A stretch of DNA of 64,000 nucleotides from Anaerolineae bacterium (GCA_020851635.1 JADZCJ010000037.1:38177-102176); one strand, 5' to 3'. Counted from the stretch's first letter, positions 25,772-34,409 are shown. Numbers and translations: made by a program. Notes: generated by a model not told the origin, from the sequence alone.

Positions 25772-26904
25772 TCGTCCAGCATGCTCCGCCGCGCATGATC
25801 AATTTCGGCCGCGCGCGCCGCTTCGGCAGAAGAAGGCAAATTTGCGCCGCCATACTCTCCCGCAGACGCGGGCACCATATCATTCCACGCCCGGCCCGCC
25901 GCATCGCGCACCATGTTGAATGGAATTCTGAAAAACCTCCACGAAATGACGGTCAACAGTAACCCGGCGGGCAGCACCAACCACGTGAACGACGCCAGAT
26001 TCGGAGCGGCAGCAAGCGCAATCACAATCAACAGCAGCGCCACCTGCGTGACGAGCGCAAACCAGGACTCGAAGAATCCCGCGATCACCCTTCCCGCAGC
26101 GCGCGGGCGCGTCCCCTCGATCAGCACCGAGAACGGAATCACCAACACACTCAGCAGGCGCAGCAGAATCATCGCCAGACCGCGATAGACCAATTGCAGC
26201 AGCACTATCAGAAATAATACCACAGAGACGGCGAGCGCAACCAACGACAACAGTCCGCCGTTATTTTGCAGGTTCGACAGCGCGCTCAGCGCCTGATCGA
26301 GCAGAGTCGCCTGCGCGAAAAACGGCGCATCGCCTCCGCCGCTCAATGCCACAGCAATCGCCCGCCCCAGTTCACTCATCCCGCGCGAGATAACCACAAA
26401 CGCCGCCAGAAAAACCATGACAGCGACCACCAGTCCGGCGTACAAAATCGGATTGGGAATCGGTCGCTCTTTATACACGCTGTACGCCAGCATGACAACA
26501 TACGCCAACACATACAACGGCGTCAGCGCCAGGAGCGTGCTGGCGAGTTCCGCTGCAAATTGATTGATGCCGAGGTTTGGGTCCGCAAAATCCAAAAAAA
26601 AGACGCCCGCCCCTTCCTGACTCAGCAGATCAGTCGCCTGGCTGCGCGACTGTTGAAAGAGTTGATCGGCGTTCGGTGTCACCTTGCCTTGCGCCAAATC
26701 GCTGATCATCTGTACAATGGCATACACCTTGTCCAGCTCACGCACGCCGGGGACCGGCAGCCCGCCTCCCGATTCCGGCGCCTGCGCCGTCGGCTGCGGT
26801 TGCGGCGCCGGCGTCGGGTCTTGCGCATGCGCGACCGTTCCGTTCATGAAAAAGACCATGAACAGAAACAACAATGCAACCGACACAAGCGCGCGAGATT
26901 TCAC
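25768..26904 (-). CDS. TrbL/VirB6-like polytopic membrane protein
   Basis: 378 aa. A signal peptide ends near VAHAQDPTP, followed by a Pro/Gln-rich linker. About six membrane helices lie between residues 125 and 320, and a polar C-terminal tail (EAARAAEIDHARRSMLDE) follows. The spacing, the central loop with ALSGGGDAPFFAQATLLDQALSALSN and the helix with LLRLLSVLVIPFSVLIEG resemble TrbL/VirB6 channel subunits of type IV secretion systems. It lies 7 bp after the small two-helix gene and overlaps the first NKWYS gene by 4 nt. In known systems this subunit forms the inner-membrane channel with VirB4. Confidence 0.6.
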   Translation of the reverse strand: MKSRALVSVALLFLFMVFFMNGTVAHAQDPTPAPQPQPTAQAPESGGGLPVPGVRELDKVYAIVQMISDLAQGKVTPNADQLFQQSRSQATDLLSQEGAGVFFLDFADPNLGINQFAAELASTLLALTPLYVLAYVVMLAYSVYKERPIPNPILYAGLVVAVMVFLAAFVVISRGMSELGRAIAVALSGGGDAPFFAQATLLDQALSALSNLQNNGGLLSLVALAVSVVLFLIVLLQLVYRGLAMILLRLLSVLVIPFSVLIEGTRPRAAGRVIAGFFESWFALVTQVALLLIVIALAAAPNLASFTWLVLPAGLLLTVISWRFFRIPFNMVRDAAGRAWNDMVPASAGEYGGANLPSSAEAARAAEIDHARRSMLDE

Positions 26905-26911
26905 CGATTCA

Positions 26912-27229
26912 CTACTTGCCCAATAGCCAACCGAAAAATCCCTCTGCCGCGCCCGGCGCGCTCGATTCCGCCGCCGTGCGTCCGGCTAAAAGAAATTGAA
27001 AGAGAAAGCCCGTGAGCAGCGCCACACCGACACAAATCACAAGGATTCGGACCGTGTTTTTTACCTGCGCGCGTCCTTCCACGCTTTCGGTGAACGTGTC
27101 GCCTTTGACAAAAAAAATCCACGCAAGGCGAAACAAAAAGTAAAATGCCAACAGGGTAAAGATCACAAAAACCCACGAAAGCGGCGAGCTGAAATTACCC
27201 GCCAGCAGTTCTTGTACGAGTCCGGGCAT
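26912..27229 (-). CDS. Small two-helix membrane protein, first gene of T4SS-like operon
   Basis: 105 aa from the ATG at 27229, which has AAGGAG 7 nt upstream; a longer reading to 27304 lacks a ribosome binding site. Two helices (about residues 16-35 and 55-76, LVICVGVALLTGFLFQFLL) with a short charged loop (VKGDTFTESVEGRAQVKN) between them. Size and topology recall VirB2/VirB3 or PrgI-like small subunits that neighbour VirB4 and VirB6, but sequence similarity is not evident by eye. It is the promoter-proximal gene of the six-gene operon. Confidence 0.6.
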   Translation of the reverse strand: MPGLVQELLAGNFSSPLSWVFVIFTLLAFYFLFRLAWIFFVKGDTFTESVEGRAQVKNTVRILVICVGVALLTGFLFQFLLAGRTAAESSAPGAAEGFFGWLLGK

Positions 27230-27368
27230 ACGAATACTCCTTGACTTGGCGTTCTCCGGCTGAATCTGCATGTCCACCGGCAACGCAACACAGGACATAC
27301 GCAAAACGTGCGCGCTGTCCTCTTTTTCAACGGTATTATATACGGAATGAAATCAGTAAAGGTTTCTA

Positions 27369-28325
27369 ATGGATTCCTTGTACCTCACACTCGATTTTGG
27401 CGGGACAAAGAACGCCTGTGCGGTATTTGTTGCCAACGGACACGGCGAATTTCGGGTCGAGTCCCTCGAACGCCGCGCCTCCCCACCCGATCCCGACGCA
27501 AAATACGACTATGCCACCATGCTCGACCTTGCCAAAAACGTGCTGCGCGGGCGCACCCCTACGGCGGTGGGCGTCAGTTTCGGCGGTCCTGTGCGTGCGA
27601 GCCGGGGGCTGGTCGTGCTCTCGCACCATGTCGCGGGCTGGGAAAACATCCCACTGCGCGCCAGACTCGAAGGCGAGTTCGCGACACGGGTCGTAATGGA
27701 CAATGATGCAAATGCCGCCGCCCTCGGCGAAACGCATTTCGGCGCAGGCAGGAGTTGTTCGTCAATCCTTTATATCACCGTCAGCACGGGCGTGGGCGGC
27801 GGCTGGGTTCTGAACGGTGAAATCTATCACGGGGCAACCGAGCTGGCAGGCGAGCTGGGACACGTCGTGATTGACCCACAAGGTCCGCCCTGCGTCTGCG
27901 GACGACGGGGCTGTGTCGAGCAGCTCGCCTGCGGACCTGCAATTGCGCGCCGCGCCCGCGCGCGGCTGGCTCGCGAGCCATCGCGCGGCAAACTCTTGCG
28001 TGCCCGCATCCGGGACGACCCGTCACTAGTGACAGCTTTACTTGTCAACGAAGCGGCGCTGGCGGGTGATGAGCTGGCGCGCGAAATTATGCAAGACGCG
28101 GCAAGCGCACTGGGTTTCGCGCTCGGCAATGTCATCTGCCTGATGAATCCACAGCGCATAATCATCGGCGGCGGTGTCAGCAATGCGGGTCCGCATTATT
28201 TCGAGACCGTCCGGACTGCCGCCCGCGCCAACGTTATGCCCCAGCTGCGCGATACGGTGGATATCGTTCGAGCCGAATTGGGCGATCAGGCGCCCTTGTG
28301 GGGCGCGCTGGCACTGGTCGTCTAA
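27369..28325 (+). CDS. ROK-family sugar kinase/regulator-type protein (glucokinase-like)
   Basis: 318 aa. LTLDFGGTKNACAVF is the N-terminal phosphate-binding motif. VMDNDANAAALGE carries the catalytic Asp, and ELGHVVID followed by CVCGRRGCVEQLA is the ROK zinc motif (CxCGxxGCxE). No helix-turn-helix precedes the kinase domain, so it is an enzyme of the glucokinase/fructokinase type rather than a repressor. It likely phosphorylates a hexose with ATP in the cytoplasm. An AAAGG lies upstream of the ATG and a TATTAT-like -10 further up. It is divergent from the T4SS-like operon and convergent with ftsK across a perfect hairpin. Confidence 0.88.
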   Translation: MDSLYLTLDFGGTKNACAVFVANGHGEFRVESLERRASPPDPDAKYDYATMLDLAKNVLRGRTPTAVGVSFGGPVRASRGLVVLSHHVAGWENIPLRARLEGEFATRVVMDNDANAAALGETHFGAGRSCSSILYITVSTGVGGGWVLNGEIYHGATELAGELGHVVIDPQGPPCVCGRRGCVEQLACGPAIARRARARLAREPSRGKLLRARIRDDPSLVTALLVNEAALAGDELAREIMQDAASALGFALGNVICLMNPQRIIIGGGVSNAGPHYFETVRTAARANVMPQLRDTVDIVRAELGDQAPLWGALALVV

Positions 28326-28330
28326 ACAGA

Positions 28331-28361
28331 AATCTCGCAAGTTTTGTAAACTTGCGAGATT
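28331..28361. terminator. Perfect 14-bp hairpin between ROK gene and ftsK
   Basis: AATCTCGCAAGTTT, loop TGT, AAACTTGCGAGATT. It lies between two convergent stop codons with only about 40 bp to share, so it probably terminates or stabilises both transcripts. T-runs are weak. Confidence 0.75.
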
Positions 28362-28366
28362 CTTGT

Positions 28367-30958
28367 CTATCCCTTGTCCAGATCAGCCCAGTCTTCTTCA
28401 CTCCAATCGTCAAAACCTCCCAGATCATCTTGTTCGCCAGATTTGGGGGCAGCGTTTTTTTTGGCGCCCCCATTTCGCGTCTCCGTCGTCGCCTTGTTGT
28501 CCAAACTCGTTGCGGGGCGGATAATTCCGCTGTTACCTTTGGGCACAGACCGCGGCGGCTCGCTCGGCGGCGACGGCGGCAGCACCTGCCTGCCTTTGGT
28601 CGGCGCGCCTTCTTCTTCACTCACATACCCGCGCTCGACCAAAATCTCCATCAACTTGGCAGCGCGCGAATACCCAATCCGCAGTTTGCGTTGCAGCAAA
28701 GAGACCGACGCGCGTTCATTGTCCTGACAGATTTGGATCGCCTGCGCCAACAGCTCGTCTTCTTCCGAACGTTTTGGTTCCGCTTTCAGGTCACTCCACA
28801 ATCCGCTCAGCGCTATCGAGCCGGACGAGGGCGGATTCATCACGGCGGAGGGCGTGACGCTCGCTTTCGGCACATTCGAAATCGTGGACACCGTTGGCAG
28901 CTGCGGCGGCGTGGCATCCACGAACCCTTTCCAATAGTTTACCAGCCGGTCCAATTCCTTGTCCGACACAAAACAGCCCTGCAAGCGCGCCAGTTTCGAC
29001 GAATCGCTCGCCATATACAGCATGTCCCCGCGACCGAGCAATTTCTCTGCGCCCGGCGTGTCCAAGACCACGCGCGAGTCCACCTGACTCGTTACCGCGA
29101 ACGAAATTCGTGACGGAAAGTTCGCCTTGATCAGCCCGGTCACCACATCCACCGAGGGGCGCTGGGTCGCCAACACCAGATGAATCCCCGTCGCCCGCGC
29201 CATCTGCGCCAGGCGCGTGACCGTATGCTCGACTTCATCGGGCGACGTCATCATCAGGTCCGCCAACTCGTCCACAACCAGGATCAAATAGGGCATCTTT
29301 GGACCGCGCCGTTTCTCTTCAGTGAGCGCGTTATAGTTTTCCAGGTTGCGCGCGCCGACATGCGAGAATTTGCGATAACGGTCATCCATTTCCTGCACGG
29401 TGCGATTCAATGCCGCGACCGCCAGGTCCATTTCCACCACGACCGGCGCAAGCAGATGCGGAATTCCGTTGAATGTCGAAAGCTCGACCCGTTTCGGGTC
29501 CACCATCACAAATTGCAGCTCGTCGGGTGTGTTGGTCATGATCATGCACGTGATCATTGCATTGACCGCGACCGATTTGCCGGAACCCGTTGCGCCCGCC
29601 ACCAGCAGATGCGGCATCTTGGCAAGGTCAGCCACAATCGGCTGCCCCGAAACATCCTGTCCCAGCGCAAAAGCGAGCGCCGACTTTGCGCGCATTCTTT
29701 GAAATTCTTCCGATTCCATTACGCTGCGCAAACTCACGAGCGAAATCTGCGAGTTGGGCACTTCGATGCCCACCATGCTCTTGCCCGGCACGGGCGCTTC
29801 GACGCGAATCGGCGCGGCTGCCAACGCCAATTCCAGATCATGCTGCAAACCGCTGATGCGATTGACCTTGACTTTGGTCTGCCGCATCGAACCGTCGGCA
29901 GCTTTTTGCTGAAGGAACCCCGGTTCGACGCCGAATTGGGTGATCGTCGGACCCTGATTCACTTCGACCACTTTGGCGGGCACGCCAAAATGCGCCAGAG
30001 TCTCTTCAATCTGTTTGACCTTGGTGCGAATTTCCGTCGCGCTGATTTCCTGCTCGATTGACTCTTCCAAAATGTCCGGAATGCGCGGCAGACGCCATTC
30101 GCGGTGCATCACGGGTTGTGTGGGCGCGCCGCCGCCGACAATTCTCGCCGCAACAGAGGGACGCACAGGCAGCGCTCCCTGTTCGATTTGCTCATCCATG
30201 CCAAAATCGACGGGCAAACGCGGCACATCGTTCGCGGGCAAGCGCCGGGTTTCCGGCGTCCGTTCGCGCGGTGGCGCAGTCACCATTTCGGTCGGGACCC
30301 GTTCTCTCCCCTCACGCGTGAGCTTGATCTGCGACGAACGATTCGCAAACCGTTCGCGCACGCTCTCGAGCGCGCCTGTAATCGAGCCGATAATTTGCGA
30401 CAGCGGAATGTTAAAGAGCAAGATCAGTCCGATGGCGCCGAGCACAGCCAGCACCAGCATCGCGCCCGCCAACCCAAGCCCGCCAACCATCAAGTCATAC
30501 AACGCATGTCCGATCAGCCCACCCCCCTGTCCCGATTGCGCCGTGGCGAGCGAGGTGGGCGCAACTTGCATGAACGCGACGCCGAGAATTTGCAAAGAAC
30601 TGGCGAGCACAAAAAACAAAATGATCAATGCCAGTGGACGTTCCCATCCGATATCCGGACGCATATCCAGAGAATCGAGCATCAACCACGCCCCAAGCCC
30701 CGCAAAAAAAAAGGGCGCGAGATACCGACCCCACCCAAACAAGATTGCAAGCACTCGCGTCCAACCGTCCAACAAACTCCCATTCGTCGGATTGACCGCG
30801 CCCAAAAAGGTCAACGCAGCGATAACCAACAAGGCGAGCGCGGCAAGCTGCTCTTGCTGCGCGGGGGTGAGCGAGAAACCGGACGACGGCGTCTTGCGCG
30901 GCGAAACACCGCGCGGTTTGCGCGGACCTCGAGACGATGAAGAGGTGCCTTGTGCCAT
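28367..30958 (-). CDS. ftsK: DNA translocase FtsK/SpoIIIE
   Basis: 863 aa. The N-terminus has four membrane helices between about residues 30 and 190. A Pro/Arg-rich linker follows, then the motor: LLVAGATGSGKSVAVNAM near 462 (Walker A), LILVVDELADLMM near 560 (Walker B) and TQRPSVDVVTGLIKANFPSRISF. A C-terminal gamma winged-helix domain (LLQRKLRIGYSRAAKLMEILVERG, about 740-775) reads KOPS-type orienting sites. It pumps chromosomal DNA through the division septum and activates XerCD recombination. The last 60 residues are a low-complexity acidic tail. It is monocistronic, preceded by a consensus promoter only 12 nt from the ATG. Confidence 0.97.
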   Translation of the reverse strand: MAQGTSSSSRGPRKPRGVSPRKTPSSGFSLTPAQQEQLAALALLVIAALTFLGAVNPTNGSLLDGWTRVLAILFGWGRYLAPFFFAGLGAWLMLDSLDMRPDIGWERPLALIILFFVLASSLQILGVAFMQVAPTSLATAQSGQGGGLIGHALYDLMVGGLGLAGAMLVLAVLGAIGLILLFNIPLSQIIGSITGALESVRERFANRSSQIKLTREGRERVPTEMVTAPPRERTPETRRLPANDVPRLPVDFGMDEQIEQGALPVRPSVAARIVGGGAPTQPVMHREWRLPRIPDILEESIEQEISATEIRTKVKQIEETLAHFGVPAKVVEVNQGPTITQFGVEPGFLQQKAADGSMRQTKVKVNRISGLQHDLELALAAAPIRVEAPVPGKSMVGIEVPNSQISLVSLRSVMESEEFQRMRAKSALAFALGQDVSGQPIVADLAKMPHLLVAGATGSGKSVAVNAMITCMIMTNTPDELQFVMVDPKRVELSTFNGIPHLLAPVVVEMDLAVAALNRTVQEMDDRYRKFSHVGARNLENYNALTEEKRRGPKMPYLILVVDELADLMMTSPDEVEHTVTRLAQMARATGIHLVLATQRPSVDVVTGLIKANFPSRISFAVTSQVDSRVVLDTPGAEKLLGRGDMLYMASDSSKLARLQGCFVSDKELDRLVNYWKGFVDATPPQLPTVSTISNVPKASVTPSAVMNPPSSGSIALSGLWSDLKAEPKRSEEDELLAQAIQICQDNERASVSLLQRKLRIGYSRAAKLMEILVERGYVSEEEGAPTKGRQVLPPSPPSEPPRSVPKGNSGIIRPATSLDNKATTETRNGGAKKNAAPKSGEQDDLGGFDDWSEEDWADLDKG

Positions 30959-30970
30959 TAGAACATCTGT

Positions 30971-30998
30971 ATTATAACAAGAATGAAGAGTGTGTCAA
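30971..30998 (-). promoter_or_regulatory. Consensus sigma-70 promoter of ftsK
   Basis: Minus-strand TTGACA (30993-30998), 16-bp spacer, TATAAT (30971-30976). The -10 ends 12 nt before the ATG and no ribosome binding site is present, so the mRNA is expected to have a leader of only a few nucleotides. Confidence 0.8.
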
Positions 30999-31050
30999 TG
31001 AAAAATGGCGTTCCGGGACAAAAGCGGGCCAATCACGCATTCCTTCCAAA

Positions 31051-32346
31051 TCACCCGCGCATCCTGCTCCGGTTTTTGCTCGTGTTTCCGAGCAAATCCT
31101 CATAGAGTTGAACGTGCGCATGGGCGATTCTGTCCCACGTAAAAAACTGCGCGGTCTCTCGCGCCCCGCGTCGCAAGCGTTCGCGCAGCTCCGGCGACGC
31201 CGTAATCCGCTCCACCGCTTTCGCAATCGCCCCCGCATCATCCGGTGGCGCCATCAAAACATTCTCCCCATCCCGCAACACAGGCAGCTTACCCGCGCTA
31301 TTCTCCCCCGCTGTGGTCTGCTTTTTTTCGCCGTTGTTCGTAGTTAACTGCTCGTCGTTGGTCCTTTGTCGTTGGTCCTTTGTCGTCAATCGCCCACTCG
31401 TCGTCACAATCGCCATCCCATGCGCGAGCGCCGCCATAAACGTCCCGCGCCGGTACGATGCTCCATCGCGGTATGGCAGTACACAAATGTCCGCCGCCAG
31501 AAAATGCGCGCTCACATCCGGCTGCGCCAAAAAATCTGTCCAGATAACGCGCCCGATCAATCCCAAATCCGCAATCAACTGTTTTACTTGCTGCAGATAC
31601 GCCACATTCGTCGCGTCGCTCGCGCCCGTTTGTCCGCCAAGCATCAGCAGTTTAGCGCCTGGAATTTGCGCCAGGGCGCGGACCAAAGTTTCTCCCCCTT
31701 TGCTGTCATTCAAAAATCCAAAATAACACAACAGAGTTTCGTCCCGTCCCACACCCAACTTGCTACGCAGTGTATCCCGCTCGAATCCCACAGGCGGGAC
31801 CGGCTCGATATTGCTTCCAATCGGAATCAACGATAGACAATCCAAACCTAGTTTTTCCAACCGCTCGAAATCCTCCTCATTCGTCGCCACCGCCGCATTA
31901 CACGATCGCGCCAATTGAAACGTCACCCAATCGCGCGCTCGTCCCGCCTTTGGAAACAAATACATCGGACGCAAATCATGAAACGTGACAACACTCTTGA
32001 CGGAGTCCTTGCCGAGCAGCCGCGGCGCAAAATTGATCATCGGGTGCATCCCGAAAGCCGCCGTCTGATATTGAATGTGATAAATATCCGCCCGCGTCTC
32101 GCTGATTGCTTGCCGCAGCTCGCCCAGCGCGCCCCAATCCCATTTTTTCACAGCACGCAGAACGGCGACTGTCTCCCTATCGTTCGTCGCTCGCGCTTTG
32201 TCATTCGTCGTTTGACCGCCATCCGCCGTCGTCAAAACACTCGCCTCGACCCCGCGCTTTGCCAAAGCCCGCGCAATCTCGTTCGTACAGTCGCCAACAC
32301 CCCCCTGCATGGGAGGAAATTCGCCGGTGATAAACAAGACCCTCAT
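31051..32346 (-). CDS. Glycosyltransferase family 4 protein with repeat-derived insertions
   Basis: 431 aa. LFITGEFPPMQGGVGDCTNEIARAL is the GT4 N-terminal donor/acceptor loop. LLCYFGFLNDSKGGETLVRAL near residue 205 starts the second Rossmann domain, and the usual C-terminal EGxE-type region is replaced by LPYRDGASYRRGTFMAALAHG. It transfers a sugar from a nucleotide donor, probably to a cell-surface glycan. Two stretches rich in T, N, D, Q and K (about residues 41-58 and 317-352) interrupt otherwise conserved segments and are encoded by degenerate 14-bp repeats (see separate entries). Both keep the reading frame. Whether the enzyme is still active is uncertain. Confidence 0.85.
   Translation of the reverse strand: MRVLFITGEFPPMQGGVGDCTNEIARALAKRGVEASVLTTADGGQTTNDKARATNDRETVAVLRAVKKWDWGALGELRQAISETRADIYHIQYQTAAFGMHPMINFAPRLLGKDSVKSVVTFHDLRPMYLFPKAGRARDWVTFQLARSCNAAVATNEEDFERLEKLGLDCLSLIPIGSNIEPVPPVGFERDTLRSKLGVGRDETLLCYFGFLNDSKGGETLVRALAQIPGAKLLMLGGQTGASDATNVAYLQQVKQLIADLGLIGRVIWTDFLAQPDVSAHFLAADICVLPYRDGASYRRGTFMAALAHGMAIVTTSGRLTTKDQRQRTNDEQLTTNNGEKKQTTAGENSAGKLPVLRDGENVLMAPPDDAGAIAKAVERITASPELRERLRRGARETAQFFTWDRIAHAHVQLYEDLLGNTSKNRSRMRG
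31291..31398. repeat. In-frame 14-bp repeat insertion in the GT4 gene (larger)
   Basis: On the coding strand ACGACAAAGGACCA occurs twice in tandem, followed by degenerate units ACGACGAGCAGTTA and ACTACGAACAACGG. It encodes about 36 polar residues between the GMAIVTT and LPVLRDGENVL segments, which are adjacent in typical GT4 enzymes. Confidence 0.8.
32173..32229. repeat. In-frame heptamer repeat insertion in the GT4 gene (smaller)
   Basis: Coding-strand heptamers GACGGCG, GATGGCG, GTCAAAC, GACGAAT, GACAAAG, CGCGAGC and GACGAAC follow one another in phase. They add about 18 residues (TTNDKARATNDRET) to a loop after SVLTT. Confidence 0.7.
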
Positions 32347-32378
32347 TCTTTCACCGAATGCTCACACCTGACGGTCGG

Positions 32379-33281
32379 CTAAACATCGTCACCAAGATTC
32401 CAGACCTCATCCTCATCGAGCTCTGCAGCCGTGTCAGCATAATAATCCGCTCTGGCATCAAACAACGATGGCTGATACCCGTATTCTCCGCCGAACCTGC
32501 GCGGCATAAACTTGCCTTCTTCGCTCAAGCCACCGAGCGAATCAATCGTTTCGGTTATTTTCCCAACACAATACGTTTCGAGTTGTTCACGGATTTCATC
32601 TGTCGTGAACCTCAGAGTCTGCCAACCATTGGCGTGTAAATCATTGTCCCGCCGCTTGTCCGCCTTGACACGCTCCGACGCATTATGATACCAATCGCCG
32701 TCTGTTTCGACACCCAAATTCCCTTTCTCACAATAGATTGCAAAGTCAAGAATATAGTTCTTGGCCCCGATGCTTACAAGCTCTTGACGCTCGGCGGAAA
32801 TCTGCTGCCGCTTCATCGCCGCCCAGAGCTTGTCCTCCAGCGGACTCTCGGCATACAAGTCATTGATTTCCGAAGCGTTTTCGAATTTGGACCACGTGGT
32901 AGGAATAAACACAATCCGCCGGAATCGGCGGCTGTGAATCGGATAATCCAGGGATTTCAGTTCACCCAGCTTTAACTTGTAATACTTGCGCTCTGCTTTT
33001 TCGTTCTCGGGCTCGTCAGGGAACAACTCGCGCCGTGAAACGATTGTATTGCCTTCCACGTGCGAATAATGACGAACGGAATACGCCTCAGAACCAAACG
33101 CTTTGGTCTGATAAAAACCGATCCATTTCGGTGGCCATTGTTTCCCCAAAAGTCTGTCGGCGCTCTCCACCGGAATACGATACCAATGTTTGTCGCGCGC
33201 ATAACTCAAATCAAGTGGTCGTTGAACAATCGCCACCAGAAATTCGCCGCGTTTTTCTTCGGAATTTGTCTCAGCTTTCAT
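32379..33281 (-). CDS. DUF559-type endonuclease-domain protein with unknown N-terminal domain
   Basis: 300 aa from the ATG at 33281 (a TTG at 33299 is possible). Residues about 165-280 carry the PD-(D/E)xK-like pattern of DUF559/Vsr-type nucleases: SPLEDKLWAAM, then YILDFAIYCEKGNLGVETDGDWYH with the D and ExD acidic residues, then a C-terminal WQTLRFTTDEI. The first 150 residues (IGFYQTKAFGSEAYSVRHYS, YKLKLGELKSLDYPI, RRIVFIPTTWSKF) look like a separate beta-rich domain, reminiscent of PUA/EVE-type modified-base readers; this is my inference. It stands alone between two glycosyltransferases. A restriction-like or repair role is plausible. Confidence 0.65.
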   Translation of the reverse strand: MKAETNSEEKRGEFLVAIVQRPLDLSYARDKHWYRIPVESADRLLGKQWPPKWIGFYQTKAFGSEAYSVRHYSHVEGNTIVSRRELFPDEPENEKAERKYYKLKLGELKSLDYPIHSRRFRRIVFIPTTWSKFENASEINDLYAESPLEDKLWAAMKRQQISAERQELVSIGAKNYILDFAIYCEKGNLGVETDGDWYHNASERVKADKRRDNDLHANGWQTLRFTTDEIREQLETYCVGKITETIDSLGGLSEEGKFMPRRFGGEYGYQPSLFDARADYYADTAAELDEDEVWNLGDDV

Positions 33282-33378
33282 TGTTCGCGGTATACACAAA
33301 AGCGCCCACTCTCCTGCTGGGACGAGGCGTGACAGGCGTCAGACACAACTGTTTGGAGCAACATACACGCCTCCCTGG

Positions 33379-34329
33379 TTACCTCAGCCCGCTTGCCAAC
33401 ACCTGCCGGTACGCGCGCACCCGTCTCGCCCGCAGCTCGCGCTTGTGCCCGAGCACGTATTTTGCGCTTTCCTCGAACGACCGGTATGCAAACGTCCCCA
33501 GCAAAAAATAGCGCAGTATTTCACCTTGTAGAGCGCCGTGATGCTTTTTGAAAAAACGCACCTTGCTCGAATGGAAATAAATGTCCCGTTGGGCAAGCGC
33601 CTGCTCGGACGATTTACCCTCGTAATGCGTAACACGGGCTTTGGGAAAATACACTACCCGCCACGCCGTGCCTGTCCGCTCATTTCGCGCCTGTTTGGCG
33701 CGCAGACACCAGTCCAGCTCTTCCGAATACATAAAAAATCGTTCGTCCAACCCGCCAATCCGGTCATAGAGCTCGCGCCGCACAAACATCGCCGCGCCTA
33801 CCACCCAGTCCACATCCTGCGTGACGTCGTCCCGCGTGTCGCGCATATAGAAACTATCCAGCGCGCCGTTGCGCGGAAACCACTGCTGGACCACGGTGGC
33901 TTCGACAAGCGCGGTCGTGAACCCGGGAAATCGCCGCCGCGAAGATTGAATTGTGCCGTCTGCGTACACCAATTGCGGTCCGACGATGCCCACCCCCACA
34001 TTTTCCGGCGCATCCATGAATTGCGCCAGTGCCCGCGTCGCCCCGGGCGCCAGCTCTGTATCCGGATTCAACAAAAACAAATAGCGTCCCTGTGCCTGCG
34101 CCAGCGCTTGATTGTTGCCCCGCGTAAACCCCACATTCTCCGTGTTGGCTATCACACGCACCGCAGGAAATTTGGCGCGCAGCATCTCGACCGTCCCATC
34201 GTGTGACGCATTATCTACAACAATGATCTCGTGTCTATGATCCGCCGCATCCGCCTGCGCAGCAGAAATCGCCCGCGCCAGCAGTTCGCGCACATTCCAC
34301 GACACAATCACAAACGACAGATCAACCAT
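33379..34329 (-). CDS. Glycosyltransferase family 2 protein (rhamnosyltransferase-like)
   Basis: 316 aa from the ATG at 34329 (MVDLSFVIVSWNVREL); an ATG at 34341 and a longer frame to 34401 through the terminator are less likely. GT-A fold features: IIVVDNASHDGT, NVGFTRGNNQAL, FLLNPDTEL (DxD-type metal site), VGAAMFVRRELYDRIGGLDERFFMYSEELDW. These match the WbbL-like rhamnosyltransferase branch. It is likely cytoplasmic or membrane-associated and adds a sugar to a lipid-linked glycan. It sits at the end of a surface-sugar block that also supplies polyprenyl carrier and GDP-sugars. Confidence 0.88.
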   Translation of the reverse strand: MVDLSFVIVSWNVRELLARAISAAQADAADHRHEIIVVDNASHDGTVEMLRAKFPAVRVIANTENVGFTRGNNQALAQAQGRYLFLLNPDTELAPGATRALAQFMDAPENVGVGIVGPQLVYADGTIQSSRRRFPGFTTALVEATVVQQWFPRNGALDSFYMRDTRDDVTQDVDWVVGAAMFVRRELYDRIGGLDERFFMYSEELDWCLRAKQARNERTGTAWRVVYFPKARVTHYEGKSSEQALAQRDIYFHSSKVRFFKKHHGALQGEILRYFLLGTFAYRSFEESAKYVLGHKRELRARRVRAYRQVLASGLR

Positions 34330-34363
34330 CCCAAACAGCATAGCGCATTTCGGCGGAAAACAG

Positions 34364-34409
34364 AAAAGCCGATGACTACGACGATATCTGTCGTCCGTCA
34401 TCGGCTTTT
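34364..34409 (-). terminator. Terminator downstream of polyprenyl synthetase gene
   Basis: Minus-strand AAAAGCCGATGAC, a 20-nt loop with its own inner ACGAC/GTCGT pairing, then GTCATCGGCTTTT and a CTGTTTT tail. The perfect 13-bp stem lies 30 nt after the synthetase stop and before the GT2 start. Confidence 0.85.

Noticed and set aside
20267..27229. An integrated conjugative element
   Set aside because: There is no relaxase, coupling protein, integrase, att repeat or flanking tRNA; only channel and motor-type genes are visible.
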